From positions 124,001 to 188,000 of the forward strand of contig NZ_LOKW01000027.1 in NCBI RefSeq assembly GCF_002211305.1: a stretch of 64,000 bases of DNA, in the 5' to 3' direction. The notes under the pieces were generated by a model that was not told the origin of the DNA, did no database searches, and was given only the letters and a program-made list of their open reading frames with translations. Positions 43,116 through 53,154 of the stretch are shown here, piece by piece (position 1 is the first letter of the stretch; each line of letters opens with the position of its first letter). Made by a program: the position numbers and the translations under genes. This DNA is from Rhizobium sp. R634 (lineage in GTDB: Bacteria > Pseudomonadota > Alphaproteobacteria > Rhizobiales > Rhizobiaceae).

Positions 43116-45044
43116 TTAGGAAGCGACCCGATTGATCGCCTCGGCGAGCTGAGCCTGCGAGAAAGGCTTGCCGAGGCGCGGCAGGTTTATCATGCCGGCG
43201 CCTTCCGGAAGCTCGGCGTAACCGGTCGCAAGGATGATCGGCATCTCCGGCCACTCCTCGCGGATCGCCTGGGCGAGCTGGGCACCCGTCATGCGCGGCA
43301 TGGCGTGGTCGCAGATCACCAGGTCGACCGGCTCCTTGCGCAGGATGTCGAGCGCCTCTGCCCCCGCCATTGCTTCGAGGACGGTATGGCCGAGATCTTC
43401 CAGCATCAACGTCGTATTCATCAGGACCAGACCGTCGTCATCAACGGCGAGAACGCGCAGCCGGTCGGTCACGTCCTGCTGCCGTTGCGGCGGCTCGGCA
43501 TTGGCTTCCATCGCCTGATCGGCCGCCACGACCGGGAACCACAATTCCGCCGTCGTGCCTTCGCCGGGCGTGCTCTTCAGAAAGAGACAGCCGCCGGACT
43601 GGGTCGCGAGGCCCTGCACCATGGAAAGGCCGAGGCCAGTGCCCTTGCCGACGCCCTTGGTGGTGAAGAAGGGTGTCACGGCCTGGTCCAGGGTCTTGGC
43701 ATCCATGCCCTCGCCCTCGTCGATTACGGCGATCCTGATATAGCGGCCGGGCGACAGAGGCCTCTTGCCTGACGCCACCGCCTCCTCGGAAGCGCGAAGC
43801 GTGATCCTGCCGCCGGACGGCATGGCGTCGCGAGCGTTGACGACGAGATTGAGGATCGCCATCTCCAGCTGGTTCGGGTCGGTCAGGATCGTCGGCAGCC
43901 TGACGGGGAAAGAGGTCTCGATCATGGTGAGGGGGCCGAGCGAGCGGCTCAGCATATCCATCATGCCACGCACAAGGCCGGAAACGTCGATCGGCTCCAC
44001 ATGCAGCTCCTGCCGGCGGGAGAAGGCAAGCATGCGCTGCGTCAAAGCCGCTCCGCGCTGAGCGCCCTGCATGGCGTTATCGACCAGCGATGTCAGCGCA
44101 AGATCCTGCGGCATGCGTTTCCTCAGGATTTCGAGACTGCCTGATATAGCCATCAGCAGATTGTTGAAATCATGGGCGATGCCGCCGGTCAATTGACCGA
44201 TCGCCTCCATTTTCTGTGACTGGAACAGCTCTTCGCGCGCCTGCTCCAGTGCCTTCTGCGTTTCCATTTTTTCGGTGATGTCACGGGTGATCTTCGCAAA
44301 GCCAACCACCTGGCCGTCATCGTCCCGGATAACGTCGATCACGACGCTGGCCCAGAAGCGGGTCCCATCCTTGCGGACGCGCCAGCCCTCCCTTTCGAAC
44401 CGGCCTTCGGCACGCGCGACGCTCAGCGCAGTTTCGGGCACGCCGGCCGCCTTGTCTTCAGCCGTATAAAAGGTCGAGAAATGCCGGCCGATGATTTCCT
44501 CAGGCCGATAGCCCTTGATGCGCTCGGCGCCGAAATTCCAGCTGCTGACATTGCCCTCGGGGTCGAGCATGTAGATCGCGTAGTCCGAAACGCCCTGGAT
44601 CAGCCGGCGGAATTGTTCCTCGCTCTGGCGGATGGCGTTTTCGGCAGCCCTGCGCTCGGTCAGGTCGCGGGTGATCTTGGCAAAGCCGATGAGTTCGCCG
44701 GAAGGGTGGCGGATTGGGTCGATGATCACATGAGCCCAGAAGCGGGTGCCATCCTTGCGCTGGCGCCAGCCCTCCCCTTCGAAGCGGCCGGTCTCCGCCG
44801 CGGTCGCGAGAGCCCGCTCCGGAACGCCTGCGGCGCGGTCCTCTTCCGGATAGAAACGGGAAAAATGATCTCCCAGTATTTCGGAAGGCTTGTAGCCTTT
44901 GAAGCGCTGCGCCCCGGTATTCCAACTGGTGACGATGCCTTCGGGGCTGAGCATATAGATGGCGTAGTCGGTGATGGCATCGACCAAAAGGCGAAAACGT
45001 CCCTCTTCGGTAAGAGACGTGTCATGTCGATCCAGCACTTCCAT
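43116..45044 (-). CDS. Hybrid histidine kinase: PAS-PAS-HisKA-HATPase-REC
   Basis: About 642 aa from ATG 45044, with GAGGGG upstream. Two almost identical PAS domains (DYAIYMLSPEG, DYAIYMLDPEG; each with GWR.RKDGTRFWA) are about 128 residues apart. The HisKA box has the phospho-His in LTGGIAHDFNNLL. HATPase features NLVVNARDAM and GVGKGTGLGLSMV follow, and a C-terminal receiver has its Asp in VDLVICDHAMP. No TM helix, so it is a cytosolic sensor. Its ligand is unknown. Confidence 0.92.
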   Translation of the reverse strand: MEVLDRHDTSLTEEGRFRLLVDAITDYAIYMLSPEGIVTSWNTGAQRFKGYKPSEILGDHFSRFYPEEDRAAGVPERALATAAETGRFEGEGWRQRKDGTRFWAHVIIDPIRHPSGELIGFAKITRDLTERRAAENAIRQSEEQFRRLIQGVSDYAIYMLDPEGNVSSWNFGAERIKGYRPEEIIGRHFSTFYTAEDKAAGVPETALSVARAEGRFEREGWRVRKDGTRFWASVVIDVIRDDDGQVVGFAKITRDITEKMETQKALEQAREELFQSQKMEAIGQLTGGIAHDFNNLLMAISGSLEILRKRMPQDLALTSLVDNAMQGAQRGAALTQRMLAFSRRQELHVEPIDVSGLVRGMMDMLSRSLGPLTMIETSFPVRLPTILTDPNQLEMAILNLVVNARDAMPSGGRITLRASEEAVASGKRPLSPGRYIRIAVIDEGEGMDAKTLDQAVTPFFTTKGVGKGTGLGLSMVQGLATQSGGCLFLKSTPGEGTTAELWFPVVAADQAMEANAEPPQRQQDVTDRLRVLAVDDDGLVLMNTTLMLEDLGHTVLEAMAGAEALDILRKEPVDLVICDHAMPRMTGAQLAQAIREEWPEMPIILATGYAELPEGAGMINLPRLGKPFSQAQLAEAINRVAS

Positions 45045-45113
45045 CTGCCCCTCTGCGTTACCAGCGCACATAACGCAGCCGCAGGCGAATGGTTCCGGAA
45101 AGATCAGACTTTT

Positions 45114-46520
45114 TCAGACGGCCTTGACCTGCGGATAGAACCGTTCGCCCACCCGCTCGGCGGCGGCATAGGCCTGCGAGACGATTTCTGGCACGAGATC
45201 GATGTCGGGCAGGCTGCCAAGGCCAAGGGGGCCGACGGCAAAGAGACCGGCGACCGTCGAACCATCCTCGAGGAAAGGCTCGCCATGCGCATTGACCGCA
45301 AGCCCGAGGGAGAGCTCATCCGGCATGGCGAGGCCTGCGGAAAGCAGGCTCTGCATCAGCGGCGCCGATAGATCCGGTGCCTGGCAGCGGCAATCGATGA
45401 CACGCTCGGCATGAATGACCTCTTCGGCCGAGGCGCCGGCCGGCGTGAAGAACAGCCCGCTCAGCCCCTGGCGGCCGGCCCGGCCGCGGCGCAGCAGTGT
45501 GCGGCCTTCGGCAAGCTCGCGTTTCAGCCGCAGGTGCATGGCCTCCGGCAGGCGGTTGCGATGGCTGTCGTAGATTGCGCGCAAATGGCGGTTGAACTGA
45601 TGCTTCTCGCGTGCCGGCAATGAGCGCCAGAGCGAGCGGGCATGTTTCCGCAAGCCGTTCATCACCGATTGCCAGCTTCGGCCTTGCTCTTCCGCCTCGC
45701 GGCAGGCCTGGCGGATGAAGCGCACGATGTCGGCCAGGCTCTCAGGCAGCGCCTCGGCGGGAAAGACCGGATCGGCGGAATTCGGCGTGTGGCTCTGCGG
45801 CAGGAAGCCGCGCCGGGAAATGATCGTCGCTTGGCCGGCATAGCCGGAATCGCGCAGCTGCAGCAGCTGGTCGACGACGCGGATGCCGCTGCCGAGCAAC
45901 ACGGTGTGCGGCCGCGCGACGAGGCGCTGGGCACGGACCGGCGACGGCTCCTGTTCGCCGGCATCCCTGCCGCTCATACCGTAGCCGGTTGCGAGGATCA
46001 CGGTATCGAACAGCGGATTGGCGGGATTGGCGCTTTCGAGCAGGAAGCGGTTGCCGTGGCTCCTGCGGATCGCCACGACAGGATCGCTGCAAACCTGGAC
46101 GGTAATGTCACGGCGGGCGGCAAGCGCTTCCGAAAAGCGCTGGTAGACATAATCGCTGAAGATCTCCTTCGGCACGAAGATCTGCCGGAAGCCGGGAATG
46201 GCAGCCGGCACGGCGGCACGAAAGGCAGCGTTGCTACAAAGCCAGTCGTTGAAATCGTCGTTGTCGCCGAGCGAAACCGAAAGATCGCGCACGCGGGTAT
46301 TGAGGATCGTGGAAGAGCGGGCTGAAGACAGGGCCTGGCCGCCGCTCACCGACGAATTCGGGTCGAACAGCTGGAGATGGAAGGGCGTGCGCACCGTCCT
46401 CATCAGCGCTATCGCCGTCATCATTCCGGAAAAGCCGCGCCCAACGATCGCAATGCGCGGCACGGCCGATATTTGCGCCGCCGCATTGGCTTTCGCGGAA
46501 AATAGTCCCTGAACCGTCAT
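45114..46520 (-). CDS. FAD/NAD(P)-binding protein (NAD_binding_9 family)
   Basis: About 468 aa from ATG 46520, with AGGAG six bases upstream. N-terminal dinucleotide motif RIAIVGRGFSGMMTAIALM is followed by the family-typical ILNTRVRDLSVSLGDNDDF and a second nucleotide motif around TVLLGSGIRVVDQLLQL. It resembles the FAD/NAD(P)-binding, hydroxylase-like group also found next to flavoprotein genes. Substrate unknown. It is transcribed in the same direction as the hybrid kinase, 69 bases upstream of it. Confidence 0.75.
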   Translation of the reverse strand: MTVQGLFSAKANAAAQISAVPRIAIVGRGFSGMMTAIALMRTVRTPFHLQLFDPNSSVSGGQALSSARSSTILNTRVRDLSVSLGDNDDFNDWLCSNAAFRAAVPAAIPGFRQIFVPKEIFSDYVYQRFSEALAARRDITVQVCSDPVVAIRRSHGNRFLLESANPANPLFDTVILATGYGMSGRDAGEQEPSPVRAQRLVARPHTVLLGSGIRVVDQLLQLRDSGYAGQATIISRRGFLPQSHTPNSADPVFPAEALPESLADIVRFIRQACREAEEQGRSWQSVMNGLRKHARSLWRSLPAREKHQFNRHLRAIYDSHRNRLPEAMHLRLKRELAEGRTLLRRGRAGRQGLSGLFFTPAGASAEEVIHAERVIDCRCQAPDLSAPLMQSLLSAGLAMPDELSLGLAVNAHGEPFLEDGSTVAGLFAVGPLGLGSLPDIDLVPEIVSQAYAAAERVGERFYPQVKAV

Positions 46521-46797
46521 CGCAACTCCTTTGCGGTTTATCCGCACCGTGTGTCGATCGAGGTTTCAACGCATAGATACCGGCCACGCGTTGATGAGGT
46601 TCATGCGGCCATTCGCAAACATCTGCCGCAGGATCGGGTCCGCTCAGCGGCCCGCAAGGGGAATAAGGGGAGCAGTTAGACCCGCCCATAGTCTATCAAA
46701 CTAGTCGTGTATGAAAGCGCTAAAAGCCGAATGTGGCAAGGGGTTTTATGGTTCTGGTTATTAAGATATTGGAACGAAAGAATATTTGCTGCCGACG

Positions 46798-47415
46798 TCA
46801 GCCGCTTTCGCCGGGATATTGCTTCGCTTTCAGAAGGTCCGCCAGATGCGCGGTGTTGCGCGCCAGCATGTCAACGGCTTTCGTCACGACCTCGGGCACC
46901 TTGTCAAGATCGACGAAATTGGTGGATCCCATCGCCTCGCCGACCCAGTAGGCGACGGCATTCGCCGGAATGGTGAAACCGACATCGTTCAGCGCCTGGT
47001 AGATCTCGGCCGACACATGGTGGGCGCCATCCTCGTTGCCGACGACGGCAACGGCGGCGACCCTGCCGTAGGAGACCATGCGGCCCTGATCGTCGGTCTC
47101 ATCGAGGAAGGCGTCCATGCGCTCCAGCGCCCGCTTGCAGACGCTGGAGGGCTGGCCGAGCCAGATCGGCGTTGCCATCAGCAGGATATCGGCCTCCAGC
47201 AGCTTCGCGCGAATATCAGGCCAATCGTCGCCCTCGCCTTCGTCAGACGTGACGCCCGGCTTGATGTTGAAATCGGCAAGCCGGATCACTTCGGTCACAA
47301 CGCCGTGCTTCGACAGCGCCTTGTCGATGAGGCCGATCATCCGCTCGGTCGAGGAAGCCTCCTTGGCGTCGCCGGTCTTCAGCGTGGAATTGAGAGCGAG
47401 GGCTTTCAGCGGCAT
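46798..47415 (-). CDS. Flavodoxin-like NADPH-dependent FMN reductase family protein
   Basis: 205 aa, flavodoxin fold. The FMN phosphate-binding start is LKALALNSTLKTG, then ADILLMATPIWLGQPSS for the isoalloxazine loop, and GRVAAVAVVGNEDGAHHV further on. Such proteins reduce FMN, quinones or azo compounds with NAD(P)H. It lies upstream of the FAD/NAD(P) gene on the same strand, but 270 bases away, so joint transcription is uncertain. Confidence 0.82.
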   Translation of the reverse strand: MPLKALALNSTLKTGDAKEASSTERMIGLIDKALSKHGVVTEVIRLADFNIKPGVTSDEGEGDDWPDIRAKLLEADILLMATPIWLGQPSSVCKRALERMDAFLDETDDQGRMVSYGRVAAVAVVGNEDGAHHVSAEIYQALNDVGFTIPANAVAYWVGEAMGSTNFVDLDKVPEVVTKAVDMLARNTAHLADLLKAKQYPGESG

Positions 47416-47646
47416 GGTTCTCTCCCGGTAACGGCTGTCTGACAGGGGTTTGCCTGCTGCAACCCGCCCGCGCAGCGATTGTTCCCGCCGCCATGCGAGG
47501 AGGCCTCACGTAAAAATAACCAGATGGTGAATTCTTTACTTGAACCCCCAAATGGAATCGGCAAAAGTGACGGTGCTATCAATCCCTTCATGGATTTGCC
47601 GTCTTTTCGGGCCAGCGTCCGAACACACATCTATTGGAAAAATACC

Positions 47647-49500
47647 GTGAGCAGCGATGCGTTCAGACGCGCCGCGAAGCCTTCGGCTTCGATGGCGCTT
47701 GCAACTGCGGCAGGCTGGGGCCGAGGCCTCTATACACTGGTCCGCATCACCGTGATGGCCTTCCGTCACCCTTGGCAGGCCGGCCTTGCCATCGGCGCCA
47801 CGCTGATCGCCTCCACCTTCCAGCTTCTGATCCCGCGTCTTCTCGGCCAGGCCGTCGACCATACGCAGGTGGCACTTCACGGCGGCACGGTCGGGCAGCA
47901 GGCGCAGGATGCGCTGCTGACGACGGCGCTGCTTCTGCTCGGCGCCAGCGTGCTGCGCGGCATCTTCACCATGGTGCAGAACTATTTCAGTGAATCCGTC
48001 GGCCACCACATGGGCTACGAGCTGCGGCTCGCCTGCTACGAAAAGATCCAGCGCCTCTCCTTCAGCTTTCATGACACCGTGCATTCCGGCGACCTGATCA
48101 CCGTCGGCCTGCTCGATCTCGAAGGCGTGCGCATGTATTTTTCCACCGCGCTCGTGCGCGTCTTCCTGCTTTCGATGCTGATCGGCATCGGCGCTTACAT
48201 GCTGTTGTCGACCGACGTGGTGCTCGGCCTGCTGGCGCTTTCCTTCGTCCCTTTCGTCGGCTGGCGTTCGTCGGTCACCCAGCTTCGCCTGCGCGCCACC
48301 TGGCTCGACCTGCAGCAGCGGCTTTCGGTGCTGACCCGCATCATGGAAGAAAATCTCGGCGGCATCCGCGTCGTGCGCGCCTTCGCGGCGCAGGAGCATG
48401 AACTCTCGAAATTCGATCAGGCTTCGAAGAACGCGCTGGAGCTTGCCCATCAGCGCGTCGGAATCCGCGTCACCAATACCAGCGCCATGACCTTTTCCTT
48501 CTTTGCGTCCATGGGTCTCGTGCTGTGGGTCGGCGGCGGCAAGGTGCTCTCCGGCGAGATTACCGTCGGTACGCTTGCCTCCTTCCTTACCTTCATGACC
48601 ATCCTGCAGATGCCGGTGCGCCAGCTCGGCCTGATGGTCAACGCCTTCGCCCGCGCCTCGACCTGCGGTACGCGCCTCTTCGATCTTCTGGATCTGGAGA
48701 TCGCCGTGCGCGATGCGCCGGATGCCAAGGAGTTGACGGTAACGGACGGCACGCTGCGCTTCGAGAATGTCAGTTTCGCCTATCCGAGCGCGCCGGCGCG
48801 TGAGGTGCTGCACGATGTCAGCTTCGAGGCGAAGCGCGGCGAAACGATCGGCATCGTCGGCCCGCCCGGCAGCGGCAAATCGACGCTCGCGCATCTCATC
48901 CCGCGCTTCTACGACGCCACCGCAGGCAAGATCACCATCGACGGGCAGGATATCCGCAAGGCAACGCTGCGGTCGCTGCGCCGCTCCGTCGCCGTCGTCC
49001 AGCAGGATTCCTTCCTTTTCACCACGACGATCGAAAACAACATCGCCTATGGTGACCCCTGGGCAAAGGAAAGCCGCATCGAGCGCGCCAGCGAAAGCGC
49101 GCAGCTCCACAATTATGTGCTCGGCCTGCCCACAGGCTACGGCACGGTCGTCGGCGAACGCGGCGTCTCGCTCTCAGGCGGTCAGCGTCAGCGGCTGTCG
49201 ATCGCCCGCGCGCTGATGCTCAAACCCGCCGTCATGGTTTTCGATGATTCCACCGCGGCGATCGACGCGGCCACGGAACAGCGGATCCGCAGCGCCATGC
49301 GCCGCTACGCCGCCGACCGCGTGACGATCATCGTCGCCCATCGCTTGAGTTCGCTGATGCATGCCGACAGGATCTTCTTCATCGAGGACGGCCGCATCGT
49401 CGAACAGGGCACCCATGACGAGCTGCTTTCGCTCGGCGGGCGGTACAAGGCGCTTTACGATTTGCAGGTGCGGCCGGGCGACGACGCTTTAAGCGCGTAA
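47647..49500 (+). CDS. Heterodimeric ABC exporter half, degenerate Walker B (subunit A)
   Basis: About 617 aa from GTG 47647; the frame is open to 47479 and the start is uncertain, but homology begins near WGRGLYTLVRITVMAFRH. Six TM helices, then an ATPase domain: Walker A GPPGSGKST, canonical signature LSGGQ (509-513), Walker B VMVFDDSTAAID with Asp534 replacing the catalytic Glu, H-loop AHRL. With the next gene it should form a heterodimeric exporter of lipids, drugs or peptides. The two genes are 23 bases apart. Confidence 0.88.
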   Translation: MSSDAFRRAAKPSASMALATAAGWGRGLYTLVRITVMAFRHPWQAGLAIGATLIASTFQLLIPRLLGQAVDHTQVALHGGTVGQQAQDALLTTALLLLGASVLRGIFTMVQNYFSESVGHHMGYELRLACYEKIQRLSFSFHDTVHSGDLITVGLLDLEGVRMYFSTALVRVFLLSMLIGIGAYMLLSTDVVLGLLALSFVPFVGWRSSVTQLRLRATWLDLQQRLSVLTRIMEENLGGIRVVRAFAAQEHELSKFDQASKNALELAHQRVGIRVTNTSAMTFSFFASMGLVLWVGGGKVLSGEITVGTLASFLTFMTILQMPVRQLGLMVNAFARASTCGTRLFDLLDLEIAVRDAPDAKELTVTDGTLRFENVSFAYPSAPAREVLHDVSFEAKRGETIGIVGPPGSGKSTLAHLIPRFYDATAGKITIDGQDIRKATLRSLRRSVAVVQQDSFLFTTTIENNIAYGDPWAKESRIERASESAQLHNYVLGLPTGYGTVVGERGVSLSGGQRQRLSIARALMLKPAVMVFDDSTAAIDAATEQRIRSAMRRYAADRVTIIVAHRLSSLMHADRIFFIEDGRIVEQGTHDELLSLGGRYKALYDLQVRPGDDALSA

Positions 49501-49523
49501 GAAACCGGCGCTGGAGGAAATTG

Positions 49524-51419
49524 ATGGCCGAGGAACTGGAAACCGAACGCTCCGACGTTCACGAGGATGGCAGGCGGCCGCCGAGGGCGGTCGTCGGGTC
49601 GCATCGCATCGAAGAGGAAATCTTCGGCAAGGTCTTTGATTCCAACATCGTCAAGCGCATCTGGGCCTTCGTGCATCCCTACCGGCGCGATGTCGTGCTG
49701 TCGGTCGTTTCGGTGCTTATTTTCACCGGCATGCAGCTCATGATCCCGCTGATCATCCGCTACGCCATCGACCACGGCATGCAGCCCGGCGGCAGCCATT
49801 CGGCGCTGACTTGGGCGATCGTCGCCTTCCTGATCGCCATCCTCATCAACTACGGCGCCAGCTACTGGCAGGAAATGCTGGTCGGCGGCGTCGCCGAAAA
49901 CGTGCTCTTCGATATCCGCAAGGCGATGTTCTCGCATCTCCAGCGCGTTTCGCTTTCCTTCATGGACAAGACGGAGGTCGGCCGGCTGATGTCGCGCCTG
50001 CAGGGCGACGTCAATTCGATGCAGGAATTTCTGGAAACCTGCGTGCTTTCCGTCGGCGACATCTTCCTGCTCTTCGGCATCGTCTTCGTGATGCTCTATC
50101 TCGACTTCAAGCTGGGGCTGCTGACGCTTTCCGCACTGCCGGTGCTGTTCGTCGTGCGCCTGTTCTGGCTGCCGCTGGCGCGCAAGTCCTTCATGGCCGC
50201 GCATGAAACGAACTCGGTGGCGAACGGCGCGCTCGCCGAGGCGATCCATGGCGTGCGCGCCGTCCAGAGTATGGATAGGCAGGAGGTCAACTTTCAACTC
50301 TATGACGACAAGGCGCATGCCAACCTCAAGACGCATCTGACGGCGGCGCGTTATGCCCAGATCATGGTGCCGATCGTCGATTCGCTGACCGGCATCGCCA
50401 TGGCGCTCGTCATCGTCGTCGGTGGCGCGCGCGTCCTGAACCAGGCGCTCGATGTCGGCGTGCTCGTCGCCTTCCTCTTCTATATCCAGCGCTTCTTCGA
50501 CCCGATCCGTTCACTGACGCTGCAATATTCCGTCATGCAGCGCGCCATGGCCTCGGGCCAGCGTTTGACCGACGTGCTCGACGTGCCGATCGAGATCCAG
50601 GACGCGCCCGACGCCAAGGTGCTGTCGGCCGAGATGGACGGCTCGGTGGAGTTTCGCGATGTCGTTTTCGGTTACAATCCCAAACATCCCGTGCTGAAGC
50701 ACGTCAGCTTCAAGGTGAACCCCGGCGAGACGGTTGCCCTCGTCGGCCCGACCGGATCGGGCAAATCGAGCTGCATGTCGCTGATCCACCGCTTCTACGA
50801 GGTGCAGCAGGGGCAGGTGCTGGTCGGCGGGCATGACGTGCGCGCGCTGACGCAGGATTCGCTCGGGGCGCAGATCGCCATGGTGCTGCAGGAACCTTTC
50901 CTCTTCACCGGCACCGTCTTCGAGAACATCCGCTACCACAAGGCGGAAGCGACGCGCGAGCAGGTGATCGAAGCCGCCAAGGCCGTCGGCGCGCATGACT
51001 TCATCATGCGCATGGCGGAAGGCTATGACAGCATGCTCGGCGAGCGCGGCGGCAATCTTTCGCTCGGCCAGCGCCAGCTCCTCTCTTTCGCCCGCGCGCT
51101 GGTGGCGGATGCGAAGATCCTCGTACTCGACGAGGCGACGGCCAATATCGACAGCTATACGGAGATGCTGATCCAGAAGGCCCTGGTGAAGCTGCTCGAA
51201 AACCGCACCGGTCTCGTCATCGCCCACCGCCTTGCCACCATCCGCGAGGCCGACCGCATCATCGTGCTGCAGAACGGCGAAATCATCGAAAGCGGCAATC
51301 ACCGTCAATTGATGAAGAACGGCAAGCTTTATTCCAGGCTCTATAACCTCAATTACGCGTCCTTCGACGATATTCCCGAAGAGGTTTTGGAAGAGACGAC
51401 GGCGGAATCGGCGACCTAA
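49524..51419 (+). CDS. Heterodimeric ABC exporter half, active Walker B (subunit B)
   Basis: About 631 aa from ATG 49524, preceded by GGAGG. Six TM helices, then an ATPase domain with Walker A GPTGSGKSS, Walker B ILVLDEATANID with catalytic Glu537, and H-loop AHRL. Its signature is LSLGQ (512-516), off the consensus. It therefore supplies the intact Walker half of the single hydrolytic site, while subunit A supplies the LSGGQ. Substrate unknown. Confidence 0.9.
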   Translation: MAEELETERSDVHEDGRRPPRAVVGSHRIEEEIFGKVFDSNIVKRIWAFVHPYRRDVVLSVVSVLIFTGMQLMIPLIIRYAIDHGMQPGGSHSALTWAIVAFLIAILINYGASYWQEMLVGGVAENVLFDIRKAMFSHLQRVSLSFMDKTEVGRLMSRLQGDVNSMQEFLETCVLSVGDIFLLFGIVFVMLYLDFKLGLLTLSALPVLFVVRLFWLPLARKSFMAAHETNSVANGALAEAIHGVRAVQSMDRQEVNFQLYDDKAHANLKTHLTAARYAQIMVPIVDSLTGIAMALVIVVGGARVLNQALDVGVLVAFLFYIQRFFDPIRSLTLQYSVMQRAMASGQRLTDVLDVPIEIQDAPDAKVLSAEMDGSVEFRDVVFGYNPKHPVLKHVSFKVNPGETVALVGPTGSGKSSCMSLIHRFYEVQQGQVLVGGHDVRALTQDSLGAQIAMVLQEPFLFTGTVFENIRYHKAEATREQVIEAAKAVGAHDFIMRMAEGYDSMLGERGGNLSLGQRQLLSFARALVADAKILVLDEATANIDSYTEMLIQKALVKLLENRTGLVIAHRLATIREADRIIVLQNGEIIESGNHRQLMKNGKLYSRLYNLNYASFDDIPEEVLEETTAESAT

Positions 51420-51524
51420 AGCGGATGGCATGCATTAACGCATGTTGCAAAGTTTGAACGAACAAACGACTTGCTGCCGCATTTCTCTCCTATCCGGAGG
51501 CGATTGCCACTGAGGAGAAATGTT

Positions 51525-51821
51525 ATGAAGAGAATTATGAGCAGCCTGTTGATCGCGACGGCCCTTGTTGGATCGGCTATTCAGCCTGCTGCCGCGCGTG
51601 ACCGTCATCACCATGATGACACCGGCCGCATTATCGCCGGCGGCGTTGCCGCAGGTGTCGTCGGCGGTCTGATCGGCGGGGCGATCGCCAATGGCGGCCC
51701 GCGCTATGTCGATGGCCCCCGTTATGTCGAACCCGCGCCGAGGTGCTGGTATGAGGACCGCGATGTCCGCAATCGCTATGACGGCGGCTATCACACCGAA
51801 ACCGTCCGCGTCTGCGAATAA
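51525..51821 (+). CDS. Small exported glycine-zipper protein
   Basis: 98 aa from ATG 51525 with GAGGAG upstream. Signal peptide MKRIMSSLLIATALVGSA...AAARD, then a His-rich stretch (DRHHHDD) and a glycine-zipper helix IIAGGVAAGVVGGLIGGAIA that could insert in or span a membrane. The C-terminus has two cysteines (PAPRCWYE, TVRVCE) that may form a disulphide. The family is widespread in rhizobia with no known role. Confidence 0.75.
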   Translation: MKRIMSSLLIATALVGSAIQPAAARDRHHHDDTGRIIAGGVAAGVVGGLIGGAIANGGPRYVDGPRYVEPAPRCWYEDRDVRNRYDGGYHTETVRVCE

Positions 51822-52006
51822 CCGGATTTCCAGGAGCGGCGCGCGCTGATTTTTGGCCGGCGCCGCTCTCGGCAGTTCTCCGCAATGACGTTGGCTGCCC
51901 TTTGCGCCAGTTCAGCTTGTCCTGCGATTTTCCCCTTTTTCCAAAATCTTGCCGGCAGGCCGCCGCCTGTCATCCAGCTGTCAGAGTCGACCAATAGCTG
52001 AGGGCC

Positions 52007-53047
52007 ATGAATGATGGTCCAGTGAACGGCTCCAAAACGCCGAAGAAAGAACGCATGCGCTTCGTCAGCGCCGAGCAGGTGGCGCAATTGGCGGGCGTGT
52101 CGCGCTCCGCCGTCTCGCGCACCTTCACGCCGGGCGCAAGCGTCGCTCCGGCAACGCGCGAAAAGGTGCTGCGGGCAGCTGACGAACTCGGCTACCACGT
52201 CAACGACCTGGCTCGCGGCGTGCTCGCCAATCAGAGCCGCCTCGTCGGCATCGTCGCGACACGGCCGGAAGTCGGCTTTCGCGCCCATCTGGCCGCCGCC
52301 CTTGCCAAATTCCTGATCCGGCGCGGCAGCATTCCGATCCTCATCAATACCGGCCAGACGGAAGACGAACTGCTCGCCGCCCAGAAGATGCTGATCGGCC
52401 ACCGCGCCGAGGCGATCATCATCCTGTCCGGCTCGCCGCCGGCAAGTTTCCTCGAACTCGCCCAGCGAAACGGCCAGCCGCTCGTCGTCATTGGCCGTTC
52501 GGAGCCCGACGCCGATCATGTGCGCGCAGGCAACTCCGAAGCCTCGCGCAAGGCGGCGACGGGCTTTTACGAAAGCGGCCGGCGACGGCTGGCGGTCATC
52601 GGCTCCAACTCGAAAACGCCTGCTATCGTCGAGCGCGAAAGCGCCTTCCTTGCGGCGGCCGAGTCGCTCGGCGCATCGGTTACCGTCGCCCGCGGCGGGG
52701 ATTCCGACTACGAGGGCGGCGTCACCGCCGGCCGGGCGCTGTTTTCGGAAAGAACAAAGCCTGAAGCCGTCTTCTGCGCCAACGACCTGATCGCCTTCGG
52801 GCTGATGGATGTCGCGCGCCTGGAAGCAGGGCTGCGCGCTCCGGAGGATCTTGCGGTCATCGGCTTCGACGACGTTCCGGAAGCCTCCTGGCTGAGCTAC
52901 CAGCTAACCACCTTCCGCCAGGATCCGCTGACCATGGCGCAGCGCGCCGTCGAGCTGATGGAGCGGCGGCTTGAAAATCCGGATGCGCCGCCGGCTTACG
53001 AGCGTGTCATTCCGGAACTCGTCATCCGCCGGAGCTTCGAGCCCTAA
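52007..53047 (+). CDS. LacI family transcriptional regulator
   Basis: 346 aa. HTH with SAEQVAQLAGVSRSAVSRTF and hinge ELGYHVNDLARGV, then a periplasmic-binding-protein-like sugar sensor domain ending AVIGFDDVPEASWLSYQLTTFRQDP, typical of LacI members. The effector is unknown. No catabolic genes are adjacent in this window, so the regulon is probably elsewhere. The second LacI gene follows 107 bases later in the same direction. Confidence 0.92.
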   Translation: MNDGPVNGSKTPKKERMRFVSAEQVAQLAGVSRSAVSRTFTPGASVAPATREKVLRAADELGYHVNDLARGVLANQSRLVGIVATRPEVGFRAHLAAALAKFLIRRGSIPILINTGQTEDELLAAQKMLIGHRAEAIIILSGSPPASFLELAQRNGQPLVVIGRSEPDADHVRAGNSEASRKAATGFYESGRRRLAVIGSNSKTPAIVERESAFLAAAESLGASVTVARGGDSDYEGGVTAGRALFSERTKPEAVFCANDLIAFGLMDVARLEAGLRAPEDLAVIGFDDVPEASWLSYQLTTFRQDPLTMAQRAVELMERRLENPDAPPAYERVIPELVIRRSFEP

Positions 53048-53154
53048 CCCCTCCCCCGCTTTTCGCAGGCGCAATCCTGTGGCAAGAAGGGCGTGACGCT
53101 GAGATCGAAGTGTTACAGCGTCTTTGGCGAGGCAAGGGAGGAAGATCGCTGCAG

